A stretch of DNA of 10,352 nt from Planctomycetota bacterium (GTDB lineage: Bacteria > Planctomycetota > UBA1135 > GCA-002686595), in contig JAQBVH010000053.1 of NCBI GenBank assembly GCA_027623615.1, positions 1-10,352 on the forward strand, in the 5' to 3' direction. The notes under the pieces were generated by a model, which did not search any database, was not told the origin of the DNA, and saw only the letters and a program-made list of their open reading frames with translations. Each line of letters begins with the position of its first letter. The first letter of the stretch is position 1. A program made the position numbers and the translations under genes. Positions 1 through 5,844 of this stretch are shown one piece after another.

Positions 1-4
1 GCTC

Positions 5-35
5 CGCGCGAGCCGGTCGAGCCCGGTTCGGCGCG
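5..35 (-). terminator. Hairpin just downstream of the lipoprotein gene
   Basis: Directly beyond the minus-strand TAG stop (38-40), bases 5-16 pair with 23-35. The result is about 12 base pairs with one bulged G (31), one G-T wobble and a 6-base loop (17-22). The position is right for a terminator of the minus-strand lipoprotein gene. No T-run follows the stem on the minus strand, so it is not a textbook intrinsic terminator. It could instead be a 3'-end stabilising structure, or could serve a convergent gene outside the window. Confidence 0.45.
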
Positions 36-37
36 CG

Positions 38-3000
38 CTAGAACCGGAACGGGAAGCGCAGGTGCTCCAGGGCAGGGAAGACGCCCCCCGGGTCGAGCCC
101 GGAGTCGTCGGCGTCGAGGTCGAAGTCGACCCGCACACGCACGAAGTCCCAGTGGTTCAGGTTCAGGTCGCCGGCCACGCCCGTCCAGCCGAGGCTGGCC
201 GACTCGTCCGGGAGACCCGTGGCCGGGTCGACCACCGTCGCGTCGAAGTTGAAGGTGATCGAGGTGTCCGGACCCAGCTGATCGGCCGCGGAACCGATCG
301 CGCGGAAGGAGCGCTCGATCAGCGCCGCGTCGGTGCTCGTGGTCTGACCGAAGTTGGTCAGCGGCCCGTTGTCGGCAGTGACCGTCACGCGCATGCGATC
401 GAGGGCGGCGTCGTAGCTGGCCTCCGCGATCGGGAAGTCCGCCGATACGTTCGGGTTGGCCGTCAGGGACAGCCGGACGCTCGAGCCGCGCAGGAGCATC
501 GGGTTGCGCTTGACCAGGTCGTCCGCGAAGACGGAGGCGTCGAAGACGATCGTGTAGGGGTCCGAGGTGATGTGCGGCGTCTGGGGCGCCGACTGGATCG
601 TGTCCGGGCCGACCAGGGGTGCGCCGAGCTGGACCTCACCCGCGCCGTTCGTCAGGACCTGACCGCCCGGACCGAGGGCGTCGAAGCCGAAGGCGACCTG
701 GTCGAGGAACGCGGCCGGATCCCAGCGGGCCAGGCCCAGGGGGATCCAGCGGGTCTGGGCCCGCGAGCGATCGCCGTAGCTCGGAACGAGGTGACCGATC
801 CAGGCCTCGTTGAAGACGTCGTAGCCCACCGGCGCCGGAGTGCAGACCTTGGTCGGGTCGCCGGCTGCGTCGGGGAAGGAGAGGTCGCTCAGGTTCGGGG
901 CGTGCAGCTGAACGACACCCGGTGCGCCGTCGCCGCCTGCGCCGACCGTCCAGAACCCGCTCGGATCGTTCTTGTCCGGCTGGGCGTGGAAGCAGGGGAA
1001 GTTGGCCGGCGGGTTGAAGGGGGGCACGTTGGCCTGACCCTCGTCGTAGAACGTCGGGATGGAGTCACACTTCCAGACCGTCGCCCCGTTCTCGTTCGCG
1101 CCGCCCTGGTTCTGGCTGCCGGCGCCGCCCTGGCCGCCGCGGGCGTCCAGCTGCCGCAGGGGGTGCTGGAAGCTCATGGAGCTGTCCCGGTAGCCGTCGC
1201 CGGCGTCGCCATGGACGCCCTGGACCTCGACCAGGGTCAGGCTCTCGAGCACGATCGACCCTCCGGAGCCGCCGCCCGAGCCGCCGCCGACCCGATCGAA
1301 GAACCCGGTGTTCTCGCCGCCCCCGCCGGTGCCGCCCTTGGCCGAGACCTGACCTTCCGGCCCGACCACGATCTTGCCGATCGCCAGCACCTGGATCCTG
1401 CCGGCGCCGCCGCCGCCGCCGGCGCCCTTCTCATCACCCGTGGGTTTGAAGGGGACCAGCGGGAAGCTGGCCGAGTTGACCGCGTCGCCTCCGGCGCCGC
1501 CGCCCGAACCGGGTGCAGCGGATGCGAGCTCGCCGACGATCACCTCGCCGCCGATCAGGAGCATGCGGCCCGCGAAGTCGTTGCCGGTCTCACCGTCGAG
1601 GAACGGCGAGGGACCGACCCTGCCGCCCTGGGCCCGCAGCGCCTGGCTCTCCGCGCCGAGGCCCAGTTCCCCACCGGGGGCCCCGGGCTCGGCGTCCATC
1701 CCGACCAGGGTCTGGCAGCGAACCGGGACGGTCGCGCCGAGGTCGTAGCGGTACCACACATCAGGGCCGTGGCCACCGCCGCCGCCGCCCGCGCCGCGGC
1801 GCGCGGTCTTGCCGGTCTGCGCGTAGCTCGTCTCGCCGCCCTCGCCACCGCCGGCGAAGCTGTTGAAGGGTCCGAAGCCTGGCCCGCCGCGGGGGGTCGA
1901 CTGGGTGGTGAGATAGCTCCCGGTGCCGCCCTGGCCGCCGCCACCCTGACCGGAGGCACCCGGCTCGGGTTGGTTGGTCGTGTTGAGCGTACTCACGCCG
2001 GGGAAGTTGCCCCCATTGACGGACACGACCCCATGGATGCGCGCCTGCCCGGTGCACAGGATGGTCAGCGGGTTGGGACCGTTCGCCAGCACCTTGGAGC
2101 CCGCGGGGACGAACAGATCACGGATGTCGATCACCCCGTTGATCACGGTCTGGGTGCCGGTCGGCGCCCCGCCGGGTCCACCGATGATCGTGTCCGCGAC
2201 CGTGTTGATGATGATCGTGGTGAACGGCGGGATGTACCAGTCGAAGTCACCGTTCGGCCCGCCCGTGCCGGCGAAGCCGCCGCCGGCCGTGAGCTTGCCG
2301 TTCACGATCGTCGCGGACTGGAAGGGGTGGATCGCCTCGGTGTCGAGCAGACCGCCGGTCTCGAAGCCGGCGAAGATCTGATCCCCGTCGTCGCCGGGGG
2401 TGATCGTGCCGGGGTCGTAGGAGGTGGCGGTGGGCGCGACGAGGCTATCGTCGTCCGCGGTCGTTGCCTCGCCGGAGAGGTCCTCGAAGCCCGCGTCGAC
2501 GACGACTCGGGTCTGGGTGCCCTGGGGCAGGATGCCGAGGGGCGTCACGCGCAGCACCGCGCCGTTCGGGCCGCAGTTGCTCTCGAGCTTGACCCGCGCG
2601 CCCATCGATTCCCAGGTGAAGGAGCCGGAGTGGAACCACTCGAAGCGCACCCGCGCGAGGTTCGCCTCGGAGGGATTCACGGACTGGTCGAACCACACGA
2701 TCCAGGACACGGCATCGCCGATGCGACTGCGGGTGTTGATCGGCGCGAGGAAGCCCAGCGGCAGGTCCACGTTCCCGCCGACCTCGGACCAGTAGACGCG
2801 CTTGGTGTCGTCCTTGGCGATCTCCAGGTAGGAGGCCGCGTCGAGGCCGCTCGAGAGGGGTCGGACGACGACGGCGGGCGGCCCCGCGACAGGGTCGTCG
2901 TAGAGACCGGAGGGGTGGTCTGCCTGTCGCACCTGGAAGCCCCCCCGCGCCGTCACGGCCAGCGCGTCGCCGGCGGGCGACTGGACCGTGGGGGCGTTCG

Positions 3001-3403
3001 CGTCGCTGCCGCGAACCTTGACCATGTAGTGCATCCCGGCCTCGAAGCCGGCGCCCGCGTCCCCGGCGCCCGTCGGGCACGCGGGCCGGAAGACGACGAC
3101 GTTCGAGGCGCCCAGCTCGTAGGTGCCGACGGCGTGGGGGCCCTCGAGCACCCCTCCGAACGTGTCGGTGGCGCGCAGCCCTCGAATCAGGATCGTGTTG
3201 CCGTTGACCGTGGACAGGTCCACGTCCTTGGAGAAGGTGATCGTGACCTCGCCGTTCAGGGCCAGGGTGGCGCCGTCGCCGGGGCAGATGTCGAGCACCT
3301 CGAAGGTGCTCCCTGCGCCGGGGCCGCCGGGGGCGGTGCTCGAGGTGCCTGGCGAGCAGGCCCAGAAAAGGGGTGCGAGGAGCAGAACGCGATGAATCAG
3401 CAT
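38..3403 (-). CDS. Large Gly-rich lipoprotein with SbsA/Big_5-type Ig-like domain
   Basis: Predicted surface lipoprotein of 1121 residues, function unknown. The ATG at 3401-3403 was chosen because it opens a lipoprotein signal peptide: MLIHR, hydrophobic LLLAPLFW, then a lipobox ending at Cys16. The open frame extends further upstream to 3793, but that part is low-complexity and would bury the signal. Residues about 33-158 resemble a Big_5/SbsA Ig-like domain, with the typical 'PGDGATLALNGEVTITFSKDV' style opening. Residues about 170-310 look like a second all-beta module. From about 450 to 835 the chain is a Gly-rich repeat region. The C-terminal ~285 residues are beta-rich, contain an Asp-rich segment near the end and finish in an aromatic FPFRF tail. 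There is no Shine-Dalgarno before the start. The gene stands alone on the minus strand, divergent from the coiled-coil/actin genes. Such proteins are common in planctomycete envelopes; adhesion or cell-surface structure is a guess. I see no enzymatic motif. Confidence 0.85.
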   Translation of the reverse strand: MLIHRVLLLAPLFWACSPGTSSTAPGGPGAGSTFEVLDICPGDGATLALNGEVTITFSKDVDLSTVNGNTILIRGLRATDTFGGVLEGPHAVGTYELGASNVVVFRPACPTGAGDAGAGFEAGMHYMVKVRGSDANAPTVQSPAGDALAVTARGGFQVRQADHPSGLYDDPVAGPPAVVVRPLSSGLDAASYLEIAKDDTKRVYWSEVGGNVDLPLGFLAPINTRSRIGDAVSWIVWFDQSVNPSEANLARVRFEWFHSGSFTWESMGARVKLESNCGPNGAVLRVTPLGILPQGTQTRVVVDAGFEDLSGEATTADDDSLVAPTATSYDPGTITPGDDGDQIFAGFETGGLLDTEAIHPFQSATIVNGKLTAGGGFAGTGGPNGDFDWYIPPFTTIIINTVADTIIGGPGGAPTGTQTVINGVIDIRDLFVPAGSKVLANGPNPLTILCTGQARIHGVVSVNGGNFPGVSTLNTTNQPEPGASGQGGGGQGGTGSYLTTQSTPRGGPGFGPFNSFAGGGEGGETSYAQTGKTARRGAGGGGGGHGPDVWYRYDLGATVPVRCQTLVGMDAEPGAPGGELGLGAESQALRAQGGRVGPSPFLDGETGNDFAGRMLLIGGEVIVGELASAAPGSGGGAGGDAVNSASFPLVPFKPTGDEKGAGGGGGAGRIQVLAIGKIVVGPEGQVSAKGGTGGGGENTGFFDRVGGGSGGGSGGSIVLESLTLVEVQGVHGDAGDGYRDSSMSFQHPLRQLDARGGQGGAGSQNQGGANENGATVWKCDSIPTFYDEGQANVPPFNPPANFPCFHAQPDKNDPSGFWTVGAGGDGAPGVVQLHAPNLSDLSFPDAAGDPTKVCTPAPVGYDVFNEAWIGHLVPSYGDRSRAQTRWIPLGLARWDPAAFLDQVAFGFDALGPGGQVLTNGAGEVQLGAPLVGPDTIQSAPQTPHITSDPYTIVFDASVFADDLVKRNPMLLRGSSVRLSLTANPNVSADFPIAEASYDAALDRMRVTVTADNGPLTNFGQTTSTDAALIERSFRAIGSAADQLGPDTSITFNFDATVVDPATGLPDESASLGWTGVAGDLNLNHWDFVRVRVDFDLDADDSGLDPGGVFPALEHLRFPFRF
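905..2045 (-). repeat. Gly-rich repeat-coding region within the lipoprotein
   Basis: This part encodes irregular repeats in which Gly clusters (GGGGQGG, GAGGGGGGHG, GSGGGAGG, GAGGGGGAG, GGTGGGG, GGGSGGGSGG) alternate with short beta-type stretches such as RIQVLAIGKIVV and SIVLESLTLVEV. The spacing suggests a stacked parallel beta-helix or a Gly-rich fold, as in other large bacterial surface proteins. At DNA level it appears on the plus strand as imperfect (GCC)n runs, for example near 1399-1427. The repeats differ in sequence and length, so this is an old degenerate array rather than a recent tandem expansion. Confidence 0.7.
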
Positions 3404-3751
3404 GTGCGAGCTTGGGGTTGGGGGAGCCGGTGACGCGTTGTCCGGACTCCTGCCATTCAAGGCGCGTGCCGCAGGGTCACAGGCAACGGGCGGGCGCTTC
3501 TGTGGCGAACCAGCGTGCGCTCCCGCACTTGGGAGGGTGCGCCTCCTTCTGAGAATAGCAGCGGACCGGCAGCACGACCGGCGTCGAAATTCCGTCCAGA
3601 CCGAGAGAAAGAATCCGCAGGTTCGGGACTTCAGCTGGTCGGCGGCATACGGATGTGGGATCGCCCGCACTGCCAGGAAGGCCACTCCAGCCCCTTCCGC
3701 TCTGCTCGCATTTGAGTGATCCTGTTGAGGACTGCACCTCCCCCCACCTCG
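3404..3751. other. Divergent intergenic region, no convincing gene
   Basis: About 350 bases separate the minus-strand lipoprotein start from the plus-strand coiled-coil gene. GC content is lower in places (3585-3620) than in the flanking genes. Short frames exist on both strands but have neither protein-like composition nor a ribosome site. A small inverted repeat is present (CTCCC-GCACTT-GGGAG near 3520-3535). On the minus strand a TATTCT hexamer (complement of 3553-3558) could be a -10 element for the lipoprotein gene, but I see no matching -35. The region presumably holds the promoters for both directions. Confidence 0.5.
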
Positions 3752-3775
3752 ATGTCCAGCTCCAGCCCCTTCCGC
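3685..3775 (+). repeat. 16-bp perfect direct repeat, 75 bp apart
   Basis: CTCCAGCCCCTTCCGC occurs at 3685-3700 and again at 3760-3775. The offset of 75 bases is a whole number of codons, so both copies read SSPFR in the same frame. The first copy is followed by an in-frame TGA at 3713-3715. The second copy lies inside the first codons of the coiled-coil protein gene. It may be a small duplication or a pair of regulatory sites; the sequence does not decide between them. Confidence 0.55.
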
Positions 3776-4207
3776 GGCACGAATGTGTGCCACCGCCTCG
3801 AGCTACCCACGGCTCGTCGTCCCCGGCGTTCGATCCGCACGGGGCGAGGACTGCGGCTTGGTGGCGAATGGACAGCCACGGTCACCGAGCCCAGGGTCGC
3901 GCCGGCACCGGCGGTGGCGGCCCAACCCACCCAGGCGATCGCGGATAGCTCCGGTCGCGATATCGCCTTCCTCCAGCGTCGCCTGGCCAAGCTCTCCGCC
4001 ATCCTGGAGCTGCAGGAGGGGGAGCTGAGACGGGTCGCTGGCAAGCTGAGCGAGGACCCCGGCATCGCCTCGGCCAGCCCTGCCCACGCGGGCCTGGACG
4101 CCATGGATCCCGAGGTGGAGCGCAAGCGCGAGATCATGTCGCGCATCTTCCAGGCCAACGTCGAGCTGCGACGTCGACTGGACTCTCGAGCCTCCCCCGG
4201 CCGATAG
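3752..4207 (+). CDS. Small basic/coiled-coil protein of unknown function, upstream of MamK-like actin
   Basis: I do not recognise a family. From ATG 3752 the product is 151 residues. Residues 1-48 are basic and Arg-rich (ARRPRRSIRTGRGLRL). Residues 49-66 are Ala/Pro-rich, probably a linker. Residues 69-101 form a heptad-bearing helix (I71, L74, L78, L81, L85) rich in Arg, Glu and Gln. A loop follows, and then a second charged helix at about 120-145 (VERKREIMSRIFQANVELRRR). High GC at third positions and the clean helical pattern argue that it is coding. The start is uncertain: a GTG at 3716 is in frame, neither start has a Shine-Dalgarno, and I prefer the ATG. The gene ends in TAG, 114 bases before the MamK-like gene, and could be co-transcribed with it. 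A filament adaptor or regulator is possible, because actin-like filaments often pair with small coiled-coil proteins, but that is inference from position only. Confidence 0.6.
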   Translation: MSSSSPFRGTNVCHRLELPTARRPRRSIRTGRGLRLGGEWTATVTEPRVAPAPAVAAQPTQAIADSSGRDIAFLQRRLAKLSAILELQEGELRRVAGKLSEDPGIASASPAHAGLDAMDPEVERKREIMSRIFQANVELRRRLDSRASPGR

Positions 4208-4227
4208 ATGTGGTGACAAGCCCGTCA

Positions 4228-4278
4228 GGATCCGATCCGGCTGGACCTGGGCCTAACCATCCCTAGGATGGGGTAGCC
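4228..4278 (+). promoter_or_regulatory. Two inverted repeats before the MamK-like gene
   Basis: Between the coiled-coil stop (4207) and the actin start (4322) lie two inverted repeats. The first is GGATC-C-GATCC at 4228-4238. The second is CCATCC-CTA-GGATGG at 4257-4271. The second extends outward: 4253-4255 pair with 4274-4276 and 4250-4251 pair with 4277-4278, with a small internal loop and one bulge, giving about 11 pairs in total. The arms could be an operator overlapping the possible -10 hexamer at 4264-4269. If transcribed, they could form an RNA hairpin separating expression of the two genes. No T-run follows. Confidence 0.45.
4242..4269 (+). promoter_or_regulatory. Possible sigma70-type promoter for the MamK-like gene
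   Basis: TGGACC (4242-4247) and TAGGAT (4264-4269) are separated by 16 bases. Each matches its consensus (TTGACA, TATAAT) at four of six positions. The -10 falls inside the inverted repeat at 4257-4271. In GC-rich DNA such a match is only suggestive. Confidence 0.3.
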
Positions 4279-4321
4279 TCAATTCGGGGCCGAGAACCGC
4301 ACTCTCCAACCTTTCACCGTA

Positions 4322-5383
4322 ATGGCCGACCCGCACCCGGCAGACGTTGACGTGAGCTCAAACAAAGATCACGGCGTCCTTTACCTCGGTATTGACCTGG
4401 GCACCTCCCGGACCTCCGTCTGCGCAAGCAACGGCGTCCGCGAGACCATCGAGTCTTTCGTGGGCTACCCGAAGGACCCCGTCGCCCAGAAGCTCCTCAA
4501 GAAGGACGTCTTGTTCGGGCAGGAGGCGCGGGACAAGCGCCTCTCCCTGAACCTGCACCGTCCGCTCCAGCACGGCGTGCTGAAGTTCAACGAAGGCGGA
4601 GTGGAAAACAGCGAAGCCTTGCGCGCAGCCAAGGACCTGGTCAAGGAGACCGTCCGTCTGGCTCGCCCGCGTAAGGACGAACTCGTCTATGCGGTGATCG
4701 GCGTGCCCGCCCAGGCCTCGATCCACAACAAGGACGCGATCCTGCAGGCAGCGCGCGAGTCGGTGGACTCGGTGATGCTCTGCTCGGAACCCTTCTCCGT
4801 GGCCTACGGCCTCGAGATGCTCGAGGACGTGCTCGTCATCGACATCGGCGCGGGAACGGTCGACCTGTGTCGGATGCATGGCACGATGCCCGAGGATTCG
4901 GACCAGATCACGATGACCACCGCCGGAGACTTCGTGGACGGCGAGATCGAGAAGGAGATCGGCGCTGCGTTCCCCGAGGCGCAGTTCACCACGCAGATGG
5001 TGAAGGAGATCAAGGAGCGCTACTCGACGGTCGACCAGGCCACTGAGCGCATCAACGTCACCTTGGGCAAGCCGACCGAGTTCGACATCACGGACCAGAT
5101 CCGCGCCGCGTGCCAGCGCATCGTGCCGCCCCTGGTCGAGGGCCTCGGAAAGCTGATCGCGACCTTCGACCCCGAGTTCCAGGACAAGCTGAAGAACCGG
5201 GTCCTGCTCGCTGGCGGCGGCAGCCAGATCCGCGGTCTCGACCGCGCGATCGAGGCGGCCATGCGCGAGAATCTGGGCTCCGGCCGGGTGATCCGCATCG
5301 AGGAGCTGGTCTACGGGGGCGCGAACGGCGCCCTGAAGATCGCCCACGACATGCCCGAGGACTACTGGGAGCAACTCAAGTAG
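4322..5383 (+). CDS. MamK-like bacterial actin (ASKHA ATPase)
   Basis: A complete 353-residue actin-like ATPase whose closest match I recall is MamK, the filament that positions magnetosome chains. All actin-fold motifs are in order: phosphate-1 loop LGIDLGTS (22-29); VVGYPKD-like FVGYPKD (46-52); AVIGVPA (124-130); SEPF with Glu156 and DIGAGT with Asp174, which from memory correspond to catalytic Glu143 and Asp161 of Magnetospirillum MamK; and the adenosine motif LLAGGGSQIRGL (295-306). The C-terminus (GALKIAHDMPEDYWEQL) resembles the MamK ending in spacing and residues. Length is that of MamK (about 350) and there is no large insertion, so it should be able to polymerise with ATP in the cytoplasm. 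ATG 4322 gives a short polar 17-residue lead before the first strand; it has no Shine-Dalgarno, and a GTG at 4352 is an alternative. No other mam genes are nearby. A strong hairpin follows the TAG stop. MreB, ParM, FtsA and DnaK are less likely given the SEPF..GYG and C-terminal signatures. Confidence 0.88.
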   Translation: MADPHPADVDVSSNKDHGVLYLGIDLGTSRTSVCASNGVRETIESFVGYPKDPVAQKLLKKDVLFGQEARDKRLSLNLHRPLQHGVLKFNEGGVENSEALRAAKDLVKETVRLARPRKDELVYAVIGVPAQASIHNKDAILQAARESVDSVMLCSEPFSVAYGLEMLEDVLVIDIGAGTVDLCRMHGTMPEDSDQITMTTAGDFVDGEIEKEIGAAFPEAQFTTQMVKEIKERYSTVDQATERINVTLGKPTEFDITDQIRAACQRIVPPLVEGLGKLIATFDPEFQDKLKNRVLLAGGGSQIRGLDRAIEAAMRENLGSGRVIRIEELVYGGANGALKIAHDMPEDYWEQLK

Positions 5384-5400
5384 TCCCGCTCCGATCCAGC

Positions 5401-5436
5401 ACGGCCGCCGTCCCCTTGGCTGGGGGCGGCGGTCGT
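5401..5436 (+). terminator. 15-bp stem hairpin after the MamK-like gene
   Basis: Bases 5401-5415 pair with 5422-5436 without gaps (two G-T wobbles) around the loop TTGGCT. The stem starts 18 bases after the TAG stop (5381-5383). It is the longest uninterrupted stem I found and is well placed to end transcription. It lacks a T-run, so termination would be of the T-poor kind or aided by other factors. Confidence 0.65.
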
Positions 5437-5571
5437 CGTAATGTGGGGTTGCGCGACGACGGTCGTTCGCGCGGCAGCCGCACCGTCAGGTGCGACGCCA
5501 ACCACACGCACGTCTCCTGTGGAGGCGTAGGCGGCCCCGGCGGGGTCGCTCGACTCGAAGGGAGGACCCGC

Positions 5572-5625
5572 ATGACCAGCAACCTGAACCTGGCCGCCCG
5601 GCGCACCTCCGTCCTCGTCGTCTAG
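5572..5625 (+). CDS. 17-codon ORF, possible leader peptide
   Basis: MTSNLNLAARRTSVLVV, then TAG. It is preceded by GGGAGG (5560-5565) at the ideal distance of 6 bases, the best ribosome site in the window, while most full-length genes here have none. Seven bases after its stop the hairpin 5632-5651 begins, an arrangement like translated leader peptides that control a downstream gene. There is no run of a single amino acid that would point to an amino-acid sensor, although there are Arg-Arg and three Val codons near the end. It could also be chance, or a remnant of a longer gene: RRTSVLVV resembles the first strand of many response regulators. Confidence 0.4.
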   Translation: MTSNLNLAARRTSVLVV

Positions 5626-5631
5626 GTTCCG

Positions 5632-5651
5632 CGCCCCGCAGCAGCGGGGTG
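5632..5651 (+). promoter_or_regulatory. GC hairpin after the small leader ORF
   Basis: CGCCCCGC (5632-5639) pairs with GCGGGGTG (5644-5651) around the tetraloop AGCA: eight pairs, one of them G-T. It starts 7 bases after the stop of the 17-codon ORF. It could act as an attenuator element or a pause site. No T-run follows. Confidence 0.4.
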
Positions 5652-5829
5652 GATAGCGGACCGGGACGCCCCGGGGACGGACCTCGCCTGGACCGGCGCT
5701 TTCGCAGCGTCGGGGAACTCCGTGGCCGCAGCGAACGCTGCCTGCCCGACTTCGAACCACGGCCCCGCCCCGTGCCTCGCGCGCCCCGTCTGGTGCGCGA
5801 CACGGCCGGCGCCCCGCCGACCCACGACC

Positions 5830-5844
5830 GGAGATCCACCCTTG
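5830..5844 (+). promoter_or_regulatory. Ribosome binding site deciding a TTG start for rsgA
   Basis: GGAG (5830-5833) lies 8 bases before the TTG at 5842-5844. The in-frame GTG at 5722 has no such site and would add 40 Pro/Ala/Cys-rich residues without family resemblance, so the TTG is preferred. Confidence 0.6.

Larger units (their letters stand above)
5437..5841 (+). other. Structured leader region before rsgA
   Basis: About 400 bases without a normal gene. Besides the 17-codon ORF at 5572-5625, there are several short GC hairpins: GGCCCC-GGC-GGGGTC just before that ORF, 5632-5651, CCGGG-ACGC-CCCGG at 5661-5674, GCAGC-GAAC-GCTGC at 5728-5741, and CACGG/CCGTG near 5758-5774. In GC-rich DNA some of these are expected by chance. 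The stretch is unusually long for the spacing of this window and may be the 5' leader of the rsgA transcript. I recognise no known riboswitch. Confidence 0.4.

Noticed and set aside
62..3433. A 1123-codon open frame on the plus strand across the lipoprotein gene
   Set aside because: It mirrors the minus-strand gene in GC-rich DNA. The composition is Arg/Asp/Val/Gly-rich without motifs or a signal, while the minus strand shows a lipobox and an Ig-like domain.
3404..3793. Upstream extension of the lipoprotein frame
   Set aside because: It would place 130 low-complexity residues before a clear lipoprotein signal peptide and would overlap the coiled-coil gene start.
3631..4158. A 175-codon minus-strand frame opposite the coiled-coil gene
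   Set aside because: No ribosome site and a mixed composition. The plus-strand frame has better helical periodicity and codon bias. Some doubt remains because neither strand has a recognised family.
4358..5374. A 338-codon open frame on the minus strand across the actin gene
   Set aside because: The sense strand encodes all actin motifs; the antisense product has no family features.
3752..5383. A magnetosome island
   Set aside because: Only the MamK-like gene is present; no mamA/B/E/I/M/Q-type gene is seen in the window.
5722..5841. GTG start giving RsgA 40 more residues
   Set aside because: No ribosome site. The extra residues are Pro/Ala/Cys-rich and unlike RsgA, whereas GGAG sits 8 bases before TTG 5842.
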